A stretch of 64,000 nucleotides of DNA from Lachnospiraceae bacterium (GTDB lineage Bacteria > Bacillota > Clostridia > Lachnospirales > Lachnospiraceae): contig CAJTIR010000007.1 in NCBI GenBank assembly GCA_910576385.1, forward strand, positions 92,218-156,217, in the 5' to 3' direction. Of the stretch, positions 35,876 through 45,460 are shown piece by piece (position 1 is the stretch's first letter; each line of letters begins with the position of its first letter). The position numbers were made by a program, and so were the translations under genes. The notes beneath the pieces were generated by a model. The model saw only the letters and a list, made by a program, of their open reading frames with translations, made no database searches and was not told the origin of the DNA.

Positions 35876-36901
35876 ATGGATTATAAGAATGCAGGTGTTG
35901 ATATTGAAGCTGGCTACCGTTCTGTGGAGTTGATGAAAAAACATGTACAGCAGACGATGAGACCGGAGGTGTTGACCAACCTCGGGGGATTTTCCGGTGC
36001 GTTTTCTATAGAAAAGTTTAAGGATATGGAGAAACCTACTCTGGTATCTGGCACAGATGGAGTGGGAACGAAGCTGAAACTGGCCTTTTTATTGGACAAG
36101 CATAATACCATAGGAATTGACTGTGTGGCGATGTGTGTCAATGATATTGCCTGTGCTGGCGGAGAACCATTATTTTTCCTAGATTACATTGCCTGCGGTA
36201 AAAATTTTCCTGAGAAAATTGCAGATATTGTAAGCGGCGTGGCAGAAGGGTGCTTACAGAGTGATGCGGCGCTCATAGGCGGAGAGACCGCAGAAATGCC
36301 TGGATTTTATCCCGAGGATGAGTATGATCTCGCTGGATTTGCGGTGGGTGTTGTTGATCAGAAGGATATCATTACAGGCGCAGATTTAAAGGCGGAAGAT
36401 GTATTGATTGGTATGGCAAGTTCTGGCGTACATTCCAATGGATTTTCCCTGGTGCGCAAGATTTTTTCGATGAACAAAGAAACTTTAAATACATATTATG
36501 ATGAGTTAGGAAAGACTTTAGGAGAAGCTTTGTTAGCTCCGACCAAAATCTATGTGAAAGCATTGCGTTCCGTTAAGGAAGCAGGGGTAAGAATCAAAGC
36601 GTGCAGCCATATTACAGGGGGCGGTTTCTATGAAAATGTGCCTCGGATGCTGCCGGATGGAAAGCATGCGGTGATCAAAAAAGATAGTTATGAGGTTCCT
36701 GCTATTTTTAAAATGATGGCCAGAGAAGGCCAAGTGGAAGAGAAAATGATGTACAATACCTACAACATGGGTATTGGAATGGTGCTGGGGGTCGATCCAG
36801 CGGATGTGGATAAGACTATGGAAGCGATCCGGGCAGCAGGTGAAATACCCTATGTGATCGGAAAGGTAGAGGATGGAGAAAAAGGAGTAACCTTATGTTA
36901 A
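35876..36901 (+). CDS. purM: Phosphoribosylformylglycinamidine cyclo-ligase (AIR synthetase)
   Basis: 341 residues. [20 protein letters not shown] is the ATP/metal signature. [25 protein letters not shown] and [11 protein letters not shown] are conserved PurM motifs. It closes FGAM to AIR with ATP. AGGAGG lies seven bases before the ATG. The 3' end overlaps the purN start by seven bases. Confidence 0.96.
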   Translation: MDYKNAGVDIEAGYRSVELMKKHVQQTMRPEVLTNLGGFSGAFSIEKFKDMEKPTLVSGTDGVGTKLKLAFLLDKHNTIGIDCVAMCVNDIACAGGEPLFFLDYIACGKNFPEKIADIVSGVAEGCLQSDAALIGGETAEMPGFYPEDEYDLAGFAVGVVDQKDIITGADLKAEDVLIGMASSGVHSNGFSLVRKIFSMNKETLNTYYDELGKTLGEALLAPTKIYVKALRSVKEAGVRIKACSHITGGGFYENVPRMLPDGKHAVIKKDSYEVPAIFKMMAREGQVEEKMMYNTYNMGIGMVLGVDPADVDKTMEAIRAAGEIPYVIGKVEDGEKGVTLC

Positions 36902-37524
36902 AATTGGTTGTCTGTGTCTCCGGCGGCGGAACGAATCTGCAGGCCATTCTGGATGCCGTAGATCGTGGAGATATTACGAATACTGAGGTTGCAGCAGTAA
37001 TCAGTAACAATCCCAATGCATATGCATTGGAAAGAGCAAAGAATCATGATATTGCTGGTATTTGTATTTCACCAAAACAGTTTGAAGATCGAGATAGCTT
37101 TAACAAAGCATTTTTAGAGAAGGTAAACAGCTATCAGCCGGATTTGGTGGTACTTGCGGGGTTTTTGGTGGTGATACCAGAATTGATGATTAAAGAATAT
37201 CGAAATCGAATGATTAATATACATCCCTCTCTGATTCCATCCTTTTGCGGAACAGGGTATTATGGTTTGAAAGTCCATGAGGCAGCGCTGGCGCGAGGCG
37301 TGAAGGTGACAGGTGCAACGGTACATTTTGTAGATGAGGGCACAGATACAGGTCCAATTATCTTACAGCAGCCTGTGATGGTAAAAGCAGATGATACCCC
37401 TGAAATTTTGCAGCGGCGTGTGATGGAACAGGCAGAGTGGAAGATTCTTCCCCAGGCGATTGATTTGATCGCCAATGGGAAAGTGAAGGTAATAGATGGA
37501 AAATCAGTAATCGTTGATGTCTGA
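36895..37524 (+). CDS. purN: Phosphoribosylglycinamide formyltransferase
   Basis: 209 residues: [30 protein letters not shown], the catalytic Asn/His in [12 protein letters not shown] and Asp in [11 protein letters not shown]. It uses 10-formyl-THF to formylate GAR. Overlap with purM indicates translational coupling. GGAGTAA precedes the ATG. Confidence 0.95.
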   Translation: MLKLVVCVSGGGTNLQAILDAVDRGDITNTEVAAVISNNPNAYALERAKNHDIAGICISPKQFEDRDSFNKAFLEKVNSYQPDLVVLAGFLVVIPELMIKEYRNRMINIHPSLIPSFCGTGYYGLKVHEAALARGVKVTGATVHFVDEGTDTGPIILQQPVMVKADDTPEILQRRVMEQAEWKILPQAIDLIANGKVKVIDGKSVIVDV

Positions 37525-37582
37525 AGTTATCAGCGGTATTTTGAATTTAGTGGACAAGGGTTGCAGAAGAAAAGGAGTAGAC

Positions 37583-38854
37583 ATGAAAGTATTGATTATA
37601 GGGAGCGGTGGGCGTGAACATGCCATTGCTATGAGTGCGGCAAAGAGCTCTAAGGTAGAGAAACTGTATTGCGCACCAGGAAATGCAGGAATTGGACAGA
37701 TTGCGGAATGCGTACCCATCGGGGCGATGGAATTTGAGAAGTTAGCGGCATTTGCCAAGGAGAAAGAAATTGATTTTACCATTGTTGGCATGGATGACCC
37801 CTTAGTAGGCGGCGTGGTAGATGTGTTTGAGGCGCAGGGATTGAAAGTATTTGGCCCGCGCAAAAATGCAGCTATTTTGGAGGGAAGCAAGGCATTTTCT
37901 AAGGATCTTATGAAAAAGTATCAGATTCCCACTGCTGGATATGAGACCTTTGACGATCCAAAGAAAGCGCTTGCATATCTGCAAACAGCCAAGATGCCTA
38001 TCGTATTGAAGGCCGACGGCCTAGCGCTGGGAAAAGGCGTGCTAATCTGTAATACCTTGGAGGAAGCACAGGCGGGCGTCAAGGAGATTATGGAGGATAA
38101 GAAATTTGGCGCTGCCGGAAATCATATGGTTGTCGAGGAATTTATGACAGGGCGTGAGGTTTCTGTATTATCTTTTGTAGATGGAAAGACCATCAAGATT
38201 ATGTCTTCCGCGCAGGACCATAAGCGTGCCCAGGATGGAGACCAGGGACTAAACACTGGAGGAATGGGAACTTTTTCACCCAGCCCCTTCTATACAAAAG
38301 AGGTCGACCAATTTTGTATAGAACATATTTACCAGGCGACTGTGGATGCGATGGCTGCAGAGGGACGCCCCTTTGTGGGAATTATATTCTTTGGTCTGAT
38401 GCTGACAAAGGAGGGTCCCAAGGTATTGGAATATAACGCACGTTTTGGCGATCCAGAGGCTCAGGTGGTACTGCCACGGATGAAAACAGATATGATTGAG
38501 GTGATGGAAGCTTGCGTGGAGGGCAGACTGGATCAGATTGATTTACAGTTTGAGGATAATGCGGCAGTCTGTGTGGTACTGGCGTCAGATGGTTATCCAG
38601 TCTCCTATGAGAAGGGCTTTGAGATTACTGGTTTGGAGAAATTCGATACAGAAGACGGCTATTATTGTTTTCATGCAGGAACAGCCTTAAAAGATGGTAA
38701 AATTGTGACAAATGGCGGACGGGTTTTGGGTATTACGGCTAAGGGAAGCGACCTAAAGGCAGCGCGCGCCAATGCGTATCAAGCGACAGAGTGGGTGCAG
38801 TTTGATAACAAATATATGCGCCATGATATAGGCAAAGCCATTGATGAAGCATAG
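37583..38854 (+). CDS. purD: Phosphoribosylamine-glycine ligase (GAR synthetase)
   Basis: The start is MKVLIIGSGGREHAIA, five bases after AAGGAGT; a frame opening at 37514 overlaps purN. ATP-grasp motifs are LKADGLALGKGVLI, VVEEFMTGREVSVLSFVDG, YNARFGDPEAQVVLPR, with GLNTGGMGTFSP. It joins phosphoribosylamine and glycine. Last gene of purM-purN-purD. Confidence 0.96.
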   Translation: MKVLIIGSGGREHAIAMSAAKSSKVEKLYCAPGNAGIGQIAECVPIGAMEFEKLAAFAKEKEIDFTIVGMDDPLVGGVVDVFEAQGLKVFGPRKNAAILEGSKAFSKDLMKKYQIPTAGYETFDDPKKALAYLQTAKMPIVLKADGLALGKGVLICNTLEEAQAGVKEIMEDKKFGAAGNHMVVEEFMTGREVSVLSFVDGKTIKIMSSAQDHKRAQDGDQGLNTGGMGTFSPSPFYTKEVDQFCIEHIYQATVDAMAAEGRPFVGIIFFGLMLTKEGPKVLEYNARFGDPEAQVVLPRMKTDMIEVMEACVEGRLDQIDLQFEDNAAVCVVLASDGYPVSYEKGFEITGLEKFDTEDGYYCFHAGTALKDGKIVTNGGRVLGITAKGSDLKAARANAYQATEWVQFDNKYMRHDIGKAIDEA

Positions 38855-38871
38855 TTTTGGAGGGATAGTAA

Positions 38872-39420
38872 TTGTATCGATATCTGCTGCTGCTGGATAC
38901 AGACGAGGAGAAAGAATTTTTCCAGAAAATCTATATCCGTTATAAAAATGAAATGTTTTATGCCGCCTTTGCGATATTACAGAATAGCGCTGATGCTGAA
39001 GATATTGTGCATGACACATTTTTGACTTTGATTGATAAGCTGAATCATATGATGGAGGAACCTACAGAAAGAAACTGGAATTATATTCTTACCATTGTCA
39101 AACATAAGTCCTATAATCTATATAAAAAGAAAAAATGGGAGATTGATCAGGAGTGGGATAGTTTTAGGCAGGATGATGTGTTTGGCGAGGGGATGGATGC
39201 TCGGATTACAAAATTGGAGCGCAAGGAACAGCTTTTGAAATTGATGAAGAAAATGCGTCAATCCTATCAGGATGTATTGATTATGCAGTATTATCAAGAA
39301 CTGAATATTATGGAGATTGCCCAAATTCTTGGTAAGACGCCAGATAATATCAGACATATTTCCATGAGGGCTAAGAGGAAGCTTCAGGGGATTTTGGAGG
39401 AGAACGGCTTTTTTGATTAG
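38872..39420 (+). CDS. RNA polymerase sigma factor, sigma-70 family (ECF-like)
   Basis: 182 residues from a TTG start with GGAGGG upstream. Region 2 is FFQKIYIRYKNEMFYAAFAILQNSADAEDIVHDTFLTLIDKL. Region 4 is MRQSYQDVLIMQYYQELNIMEIAQILGKTPDNIRHISMRAKRKLQ. The spacing and absence of regions 1 and 3 fit the ECF class. No anti-sigma gene follows; two HTH regulators lie downstream. The start is 18 bp after purD, but it is probably functionally linked to the downstream secreted-protein genes rather than purines. Confidence 0.85.
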   Translation: MYRYLLLLDTDEEKEFFQKIYIRYKNEMFYAAFAILQNSADAEDIVHDTFLTLIDKLNHMMEEPTERNWNYILTIVKHKSYNLYKKKKWEIDQEWDSFRQDDVFGEGMDARITKLERKEQLLKLMKKMRQSYQDVLIMQYYQELNIMEIAQILGKTPDNIRHISMRAKRKLQGILEENGFFD

Positions 39421-39525
39421 CTATATGGAGCATATAAGAAGAAATTGTTATGTTTTACATAATGTGGTTCTGCAGCAAGCATGCTGAGGCATATTTGCAT
39501 AGAGAAAAGAGGGAGCAGAGGGGTA

Positions 39526-40467
39526 TTGATAGAGAGAAGTAAACTTGGGGAACTGATTTTTTTCTGTCGCAAGATACAAAAAGTATCTCAGTATGATTTA
39601 TGCAGCGGGCTGTGTTCAGTGTCTACATTATCAAGAATGGAACATGGAGAAATTGACATACCGATCTTACTGGCACAGGCATTATTGCAGCGGTTGGGAG
39701 TGGATATAGAGCGTTTTGAGTTATTGCTGGGGGAACAGGAATATGAATATTTTGCCCAGCGCCAGATCATAGAAGACGCACTGCACAGGGAAGATATTTT
39801 GCAGGCAGAACAGGAGCTTGTACGATATCAGGAGATGATGGCTCAGGAAAAGCTGCATCAGCAGTATGTAAAATTTCTAAATGCAAAACTTCTGATCTTA
39901 AAACTTAGCAAATTAGAGGCGCAGGGGCGAAATCACACAAAAAAGGAGCAGAAGTCTCTGGCAGCCTCTGCGGAGCAGCTATTAAAAGAGGCTCTGGAGT
40001 TGACTATTTTAGAGAGTCCCAAACAAAAGCATGTACTTCTCAGTAAGACGGAGATAGAGATTCTGATGACAGCAGTTCAGCAATACGGTTTGGAAAAGAT
40101 TGTATGTGTTGAGGAGTTTGTAAACAAGTATGAATCATTGGAATTAAAAGAAAAAATTTATCCTCTCATAAAGCTTCAGAAGGTGAAGCGTTTGTTGGAC
40201 AGAGAAAAGAGCGAGGAGGCATTGGCAGAGCTTAGGGAAGGAATGGCTATCGCAGAGATCAGCATGAGCTATCTATATTGTGCCGAACTTCACTTTTTAT
40301 ATGCAAAAGCTTTACAAATGCAATGGCAGGAGAAACCACAATGGAAACAGATACAAAAGGAGTGTATCGAACATTGCAAAGCGGCATATTATCTCTATGA
40401 ATTTGATGGAGATTGCAGAAAAAAGGAGGTGGAGCAGTGGGGGTATACTGTGCTGGGGAACTTATAA
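39526..40467 (+). CDS. HTH (XRE-like) regulator with helical repeat C-terminus (first of a pair)
   Basis: The frame is open from 39481; the TTG at 39526 (LIERSKLGELIFFC), ten bases after GGGAG, is preferred but uncertain. The N-terminal HTH is SKLGELIFFCRKIQKVSQYDLCSGLCSVSTLSRMEHGEIDIP. The remaining 240 residues are helical, as in TPR-type RRNPP regulators (Rgg/PlcR), which bind short peptides. Paralogous to the next gene in the HTH (CSV.TLSR.E.G). The reading frame overlaps the next gene by 31 bases. Confidence 0.72.
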   Translation: MIERSKLGELIFFCRKIQKVSQYDLCSGLCSVSTLSRMEHGEIDIPILLAQALLQRLGVDIERFELLLGEQEYEYFAQRQIIEDALHREDILQAEQELVRYQEMMAQEKLHQQYVKFLNAKLLILKLSKLEAQGRNHTKKEQKSLAASAEQLLKEALELTILESPKQKHVLLSKTEIEILMTAVQQYGLEKIVCVEEFVNKYESLELKEKIYPLIKLQKVKRLLDREKSEEALAELREGMAIAEISMSYLYCAELHFLYAKALQMQWQEKPQWKQIQKECIEHCKAAYYLYEFDGDCRKKEVEQWGYTVLGNL

Positions 40468-41381
40468 AACGTTATCGGGAAGCGCAGCGCTTGACGCAGG
40501 AACAATTATCAGAAGGAATCTGTTCCGTTGAGACGTTATCAAGATTTGAAAACGGGCATCAGACGCCAGGCAGGTATATCTATCAGCAATTGATGGGACG
40601 ATTGGGAAAGAACACAGAACGGGCATATGCCGTGGTCTGTGGAAGAAATATCAAAATTTCAGATTTAATTGCAGAATATCAGGCTTGCCGTTGGCGATTG
40701 GAGTATGAAGAGGCAGACACAATTATCAAAAAACTGGAATCATTGGTGGATGACAGTACAACCAGCAGACAGTATGTGCTGGCGCAAAGCACGGCGCTTG
40801 ATATGCATTTGCTGCGGATCTCACCGCAGGAAGCCAGAAAACAATTGCAGGAAGTGTTGAAACTGACGATTTCTGAACCAGAGAGACAAGATTTTAACAG
40901 ATATCCCTTGATGGCCAATGAGCTGTCAATTCTCTATCATATTGCCAATACATATTTGGCAGAAGATCAATTTGACGCAGGGATTAAGCTATTAGAGGCA
41001 GTTTTGCAGGGAATTAAAAGCGGTTATCGGGGGACAGAGGTCTATCATTATAAAGAAATTATGATTATGGAGCGTTTGGCTCATATGTATGGCAGAATGG
41101 GAGATTACCATAAGGCGATTGCGCTTGCAGAACAGGCATTGTCGCTCTGCAGACAACAAAAATGTTCCGTTCGTCTGCCGCAGCTTTTGCAGACGATGGA
41201 GTGGAGTATGGAACAATTATTACAGCAAGAAGAGAAAACACTTGATTTTACCTGGAAGGATTGTAAGAAAATTTTGCGGCAGGCTTATTGTCTGTCTTCT
41301 GCTTTGGGGCAGAAACGTTATACAGAGATATTGAAAAACCGTTATCTGGAGAGCTTTGGAGAAGAGTTATCTGTGGTATAA
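40437..41381 (+). CDS. HTH (XRE-like) regulator with TPR-like C-terminus (second of a pair)
   Basis: The start is GTG at 40437 (VGVYCAGELIKRYREAQRLTQ), seven bases after a full AGGAGG; the upstream ATG lies before that site. The HTH is GELIKRYREAQRLTQEQLSEGICSVETLSRFENGHQTPG. The C-terminal part has TPR-like helices, including YGRMGDYHKAIALAEQALSL. The architecture suggests a peptide- or protein-responsive regulator. Overlap with the preceding paralogue implies coexpression and perhaps hetero-oligomers. Confidence 0.75.
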   Translation: MGVYCAGELIKRYREAQRLTQEQLSEGICSVETLSRFENGHQTPGRYIYQQLMGRLGKNTERAYAVVCGRNIKISDLIAEYQACRWRLEYEEADTIIKKLESLVDDSTTSRQYVLAQSTALDMHLLRISPQEARKQLQEVLKLTISEPERQDFNRYPLMANELSILYHIANTYLAEDQFDAGIKLLEAVLQGIKSGYRGTEVYHYKEIMIMERLAHMYGRMGDYHKAIALAEQALSLCRQQKCSVRLPQLLQTMEWSMEQLLQQEEKTLDFTWKDCKKILRQAYCLSSALGQKRYTEILKNRYLESFGEELSVV

Positions 41382-41515
41382 CGATTTGTGACGCAATACA
41401 TGCGAAACAATGAGTAGCGCTGCGAAGTAAGAAAGTATACCTTATGACACGGCCGAATGGCCATAATGGGGTGCCCTTGGGTATAATCTTTCAACATAAC
41501 ATATAAAACAAATAT
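41382..41515. other. Intergenic stretch with small hairpin
   Basis: A GGCCGAATGGCC palindrome lies near 41451, in a stretch with GTATACC and GGGTATA on either side. No gene or known RNA was recognised before the terminator. The rest of the gap (41580-41717) holds the leader of the next gene, with a GGAGG at its end. Confidence 0.35.
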
Positions 41516-41579
41516 AAACCATGTCGGATTTGGAAAACTTCTAAAATATGAGAATTTTCCAGATCCGACATGGTTTTTT
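41516..41579 (+). terminator. Long terminator hairpin
   Basis: AAACCATGTCGGAT pairs with ATCCGACATGGTTT, extended by TGGAAAA/TTTTCCA inside, followed by Ts. It isolates the regulator pair from the secreted protein genes. Confidence 0.85.
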
Positions 41580-41717
41580 GGTGACAATTAATCTATAAAG
41601 ATAGTGATACCTGTTAAAAAGAAAGGTTGTTTAGAGACTAAAATTGAAAAATAAGGTTTTGAGAGGGAGGAACATATAGGGTTGCAAATAGATTAAGTAA
41701 ATGGAGGAAACAGACAG

Positions 41718-42329
41718 ATGAAAAAAGGAGTAATATGGGGGCTGATTTCAGCGCTCACCATTGTCACAAGCGCAGTGGGGACAAATATTTATCTTTCTGC
41801 AAAGCAGGCAGAAAAACATTGTACAATCAGCGCCTCGAGAGTGTCATATACTTTAGATGAGAGTATAGAGGAGGCAGATGCAGTGGCTGAGATTCAAATC
41901 GGAGGGGTTGTGGAGGAGGTTGATCATGGCCTGCCGCAGACAGTTCATAGAGCCAGTGTTCTAAAGACATATCAAGGCGAACTGCCAGAAGAAATCCGTG
42001 TCCTGCAGGATGGAACGCGTAAGACGCCTATGAGTGATACTCCTATTTTTGAAAAAGGGGAAAAGTATATTTTGGTCATGAAGCAGACCACCTCTTTGAA
42101 GGACAACAGAGATGCTTATTGGATTTTAAAAGAATATTTTGTCTCTGGCAATCAGGCAATTGAGACCTTGCCAACAGGGGAATGGACAGCAGAGGCAGAA
42201 GAGGTAAGGACATATGATTCTGCAGAGAATTGGAATCGGGAAATGATAAAAAAAGAATCAGAACTAACTTATGATTCAGAGATCTTAAATAAATCGGATC
42301 TGGTGGAAGTGATTGAGGAGGTGGAGTAA
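41718..42329 (+). CDS. Membrane-anchored or secreted protein of unknown function (203 aa)
   Basis: A hydrophobic N-terminus (VIWGLISALTIVTSAVGTNIYLSA) acts as signal or anchor. The exported part is acidic with motifs DESIEEADAVAEIQIGGVVEEV and FEKGEKYILVMK, reminiscent of small beta-rich exported proteins, but I recognise no family. GGAGGAAACAGACAG precedes the ATG. The next gene starts directly after its stop, and a third secreted-protein gene follows. Confidence 0.65.
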   Translation: MKKGVIWGLISALTIVTSAVGTNIYLSAKQAEKHCTISASRVSYTLDESIEEADAVAEIQIGGVVEEVDHGLPQTVHRASVLKTYQGELPEEIRVLQDGTRKTPMSDTPIFEKGEKYILVMKQTTSLKDNRDAYWILKEYFVSGNQAIETLPTGEWTAEAEEVRTYDSAENWNREMIKKESELTYDSEILNKSDLVEVIEEVE

Positions 42330-42902
42330 ATGTCAAAAATGATAAAGAGAATCGTAAGCGGGTGTTTGGTGATTTGTATGCTTGCCGCATTATCATCTGC
42401 GACAACGGTTTTTGCAAGAATGGTTGCATATGGAAGTGAAAAGGCAGGATATCTGGTTTCAACAAAACAGATAAGAAAAAAGACAAATACATATGATGAT
42501 TCTTCCTTGAATAAAGCCTATAAAAGTTATATGACCTATGGAGCCAAAGTATGGAAAGATTGTGGAATTATGACTATGAAGAGAGATAAATCTTCGGTGA
42601 ATAAAGTACTTGCATATAACTTAAAAGATACGTCAGTTACTGCCCATGCAATAACTACACCTAATTATGCTACAGGTCATATAGAATCATTTAAAATTGA
42701 ATTTAATACCAGACGTTTAGATAAGTTGCCAGCATCATTTAATAAAATTGTTGCTGCTCATGAAATTGGTCATACATTGGGATTGTTGGATCTGTATGAA
42801 AAAAGAAATAAAGTTCAACTAATGTATGGTGGCGTTGGACCACTTGCAGACAAGCCAACAGCTAAAGATATTAAGGGAGCTAAATACGCAACAAGAAAGT
42901 AG
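42330..42902 (+). CDS. Secreted zincin-like metalloprotease (190 aa)
   Basis: A signal peptide (IVSGCLVICMLAALSSATTVFA) precedes a small domain with HEIGHTLGLLD at residues 144-154. This is the HExxHxxGxxD form of the metzincin/snapalysin zinc site (two His plus Asp), followed by MYGG as a candidate Met-turn about 12 residues on. Such enzymes are extracellular zinc endopeptidases. The start abuts the stop of the preceding gene, suggesting coupling. The protein is small, and the substrate is unknown. The upstream membrane protein could be a chaperone or inhibitor, but that is a guess. Confidence 0.75.
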   Translation: MSKMIKRIVSGCLVICMLAALSSATTVFARMVAYGSEKAGYLVSTKQIRKKTNTYDDSSLNKAYKSYMTYGAKVWKDCGIMTMKRDKSSVNKVLAYNLKDTSVTAHAITTPNYATGHIESFKIEFNTRRLDKLPASFNKIVAAHEIGHTLGLLDLYEKRNKVQLMYGGVGPLADKPTAKDIKGAKYATRK

Positions 42903-42912
42903 AGGGAAAAGA

Positions 42913-43752
42913 ATGTTTCAGAAATTAAGAAGAAGTTTAATGGCAGCAGTAATGGGGATTGCTTTGATGACAAATGCAATGGTGGTCTGTGCTGAGGATT
43001 TATCAGATGAAACAGTAGTGATGCAAGAAGAGGATTTATCAGAAGATGTAGCAGTAATGCAAGAAATAGAAGAAAATATCAAAGAGGCCAGCCTTTCCCG
43101 CAAGGTGGGAAATCTCCCAAGTAATAGTAGAAGGATTTATTACATTGATGTGAAAAAGCCAGGAAAATTAAAATTAACAGTAGCTGGTCTAGCGAAAAAG
43201 CAAAAAGTAGAGATTAGGTTGTCAGATGTATCTCATATGAGTTATGCAGAAGTTACCTCTGAAAAACCAAATGCAGTTTTTTATTTTAAAAAAGCAGATA
43301 CATATGAGTTTGAATTTGAATCTGATCCAGGGAATGATGCAAAAATAACATATACCTTTGAGGGGAAAAGCAATCAGGGGGGAACTTCCTTTGCAAAAGC
43401 AGTTACGTTGAAAAAAGGTCAGAAAAAAAGTGGCATTTTTGGATTTGAAACGCCTTATAGTAAAAAGCAGTATTATAAGTTAAAGATTACCAAAGAGGAG
43501 CTGGTGAAACTTAAATTTACCAAAAGTGAAAGCTGTTCCAAGACAGATACATTGCAAGTTGTAATTTACAAGTCTAATGATAAAGAGAATCACATTGATG
43601 CAGGACATCTTTTTGAGGGTCAGAAGTCTGGGACATTTTATATCAGAAACAGCAAGAACCGTAAGACAGAACCAGGAACTTATTATATTGTAGTGTCAAA
43701 ATTATATGGACGTAGTGGCTTTGATTATTCACTCACCTGGTTGAATAAATAG
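42913..43752 (+). CDS. Secreted protein of unknown function with beta-rich repeats (PPC-like)
   Basis: The start is MFQKLRRSLMAAVMGIAL, six bases after AGAGGG; a frame opening at 42826 overlaps the zincin gene. The signal peptide ends near VVCAED. A duplicated 12-residue acidic unit follows (EDLSDETVVMQE / EDLSEDVAVMQE). Two beta-rich modules come next, each with a hydrophobic pattern similar to bacterial pre-peptidase C-terminal domains (YYIDVKKPGKLKLTV ... YEFEFES; YYKLKITKEELVKLKF ... GTYYIVVSK). Last gene of the three-gene exported set. Function not known. Confidence 0.65.
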   Translation: MFQKLRRSLMAAVMGIALMTNAMVVCAEDLSDETVVMQEEDLSEDVAVMQEIEENIKEASLSRKVGNLPSNSRRIYYIDVKKPGKLKLTVAGLAKKQKVEIRLSDVSHMSYAEVTSEKPNAVFYFKKADTYEFEFESDPGNDAKITYTFEGKSNQGGTSFAKAVTLKKGQKKSGIFGFETPYSKKQYYKLKITKEELVKLKFTKSESCSKTDTLQVVIYKSNDKENHIDAGHLFEGQKSGTFYIRNSKNRKTEPGTYYIVVSKLYGRSGFDYSLTWLNK

Positions 43753-43887
43753 CAGAAATGCCATATAATAAAAGAAAAAGCAATTTGGTGAAATGTCAAG
43801 AGGAAAATAAAAAAGATTTTCTGGAAAAAGGGTAACTTTAATAGACTTACCGTCCAAAAAGAACTTAAGTTCGATAAGCGTTATGGA

Positions 43888-45171
43888 TCACCTACTCTTT
43901 TCCACAGAGTAGAGTTTGCCATTGGCCAGCAGTCCAAAAAGCATACGTATCAGTTTACGGGAAGTCAACGCGAGTGCACGTTTGTGCTGATGGGTTCTCA
44001 CCTCAGCAAATTTCTTGTCATAAAAGGTTTTGTACTCCGGGCAGTGCTGCATCACGCTCCCGGCAGCTTCGATCATGTAATACCGCAGGTAGCGGTTGCC
44101 GGCTTTGTTCATGGGCGTATCTTCCGCCTCGAACTCCCCGGACTGGTTCTCCCTCCAGACAATGCCGCAGTATTTGGCAAGGGCATCGTTGCTCTTAAAG
44201 CACTTGATGGTGCCAAGCTCAGCAAGTATGCCGCTGGCGTAGACCGGGCCGATGCCGGGCACGGAGGTCAGTATCTGGTACTCCGTGGGGTTAAGCCCTT
44301 TTACGGCCCTCTGGATTGCGGCGTTTATGGCCTTAAGTTCTTTTTCAAAGGCGCTGATGCAGTTGAAGGAACAGCCAATCGAAACGGTCAGTGGCTCGTA
44401 AAGGCACTTGTCCAGCCGGTAGGAGTCCTGTGCAGCCTTCTGCAGCAGATAAGTGGTCTGTTCCGGGTCGGCGATCCGCCCACGGCTTTTGGAGCTGATG
44501 AAAGCTACCAGATCATCCACGGACGCGTCCACAATGTCCTCCGTGGAGAGGTAGTCCGTCAGGACGGCTTCGGCCGTGGCGCCATACTTGTCAGAGAAAG
44601 GATGCTCGTCTTTCTTGAGCATGGCAAATTCGCTGAACTTAAGGAAAATGTTGTTCAGCATGTAGGTCTTCTCCCTGGCGATGCATTCCGTGATATGGAG
44701 CCTGTGCCTGGTAAGCCGCTGGAGTGCAAGGTACTGTGCGCCCCGCCAGGGTTCCGTATGTATGCGCCCTACCCTTGCAAAATCAGCAATGACAAAGGAG
44801 TCAATGCCGTCGTTCTTGTCAAGGGAGTTAAAGGATTTCTTATACTGCTTTACCTCATTGGGGTTGAGGCAGTAGACCTTTGTGGAAAAAGGGGCCAGCT
44901 TTTCGGAGGTGGAGAGGTAGTTGGCGATATGTACGCCATAAAAGCCAGTGGACTCCAGCCCGATGATGACAGCCCGGAACTCATGGTGCTGTGAAAGCAC
45001 CTGGGCGACCATCTCCTCCATCTGCTCTGCGCCGCCCTGTGCATTGGCCACGGGGACCATCCTGATCAGGAAGTCCTGGTCGAAGTTGAGGGCAGAGATG
45101 ACGTTGGTGCGGGAACCGATGTCGATTCCCACAAAAAGCGTTGACAGGTAATCAATCTTTATCTTCTTCAT
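43888..45171 (-). CDS. IS110-family transposase
   Basis: 427 residues, apparently intact. The N-terminal DEDD/RuvC-like domain has GIDIGSRTNV (first Asp), GLESTGFYG (Glu) and KNDGIDSFVIADFAR (last Asp pair). The C-terminal Transposase_20 part has LTSVPGIGPVYASGILAELG and a Ser/Asn region AGNRYLRYYMIEAAGS. These recombinases insert a circular intermediate guided by an element-encoded bridge RNA. The gene is clearly richer in G+C than its surroundings, which fits recent arrival. AAAGGTGG precedes the ATG. No terminal inverted repeats were seen, as usual for IS110. Confidence 0.93.
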   Translation of the reverse strand: MKKIKIDYLSTLFVGIDIGSRTNVISALNFDQDFLIRMVPVANAQGGAEQMEEMVAQVLSQHHEFRAVIIGLESTGFYGVHIANYLSTSEKLAPFSTKVYCLNPNEVKQYKKSFNSLDKNDGIDSFVIADFARVGRIHTEPWRGAQYLALQRLTRHRLHITECIAREKTYMLNNIFLKFSEFAMLKKDEHPFSDKYGATAEAVLTDYLSTEDIVDASVDDLVAFISSKSRGRIADPEQTTYLLQKAAQDSYRLDKCLYEPLTVSIGCSFNCISAFEKELKAINAAIQRAVKGLNPTEYQILTSVPGIGPVYASGILAELGTIKCFKSNDALAKYCGIVWRENQSGEFEAEDTPMNKAGNRYLRYYMIEAAGSVMQHCPEYKTFYDKKFAEVRTHQHKRALALTSRKLIRMLFGLLANGKLYSVEKSR

Positions 45172-45180
45172 GTGTAATCA

Positions 45181-45460
45181 CCACCTTTCCGATAAGGATG
45201 GGGAACAGGGGCCAAAGCTTATCCCGGCCCGGGGTACCAGCTGCAACCTCGCGTTATCAGCACTGGTCTAGGAGAAATACCCTGCTGGAGGCTAGACCTG
45301 GCGGTGCAGCATTTGTGTAAGCAGTCAAGGTACGGCGGTGCGGGCTGCATGCTTTCTAAGCAATAGCGGATGCTTTGCAGGAGGAACGAAGCAGTACCTT
45401 AGCCCATGTTCCACTGGGAACTATTATAGCACCGGGAGGCTCTGGTAAAAAGTAGTAAAC
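45181..45460 (-). ncRNA. Candidate IS110 bridge RNA region
   Basis: A G+C-rich, non-coding stretch lies upstream of the transposase gene, where IS110-group elements encode the bridge RNA. It folds into two main stem-loops with large internal loops. In one, GGTCTAG at 45265-45271 pairs with CTAGACC at 45292-45298. In the other, AAGGTAC at 45327 pairs with GTACCTT at 45394-45400. This matches the two-loop (target and donor) design known for bridge RNAs. Exact ends and guide bases were not resolved. Confidence 0.6.

Noticed and set aside
43984..44994. Long forward-strand open frame of 336 codons
   Set aside because: It is antisense to the IS110 transposase, whose motifs are clear on the other strand; the frame is a by-product of high G+C coding sequence.
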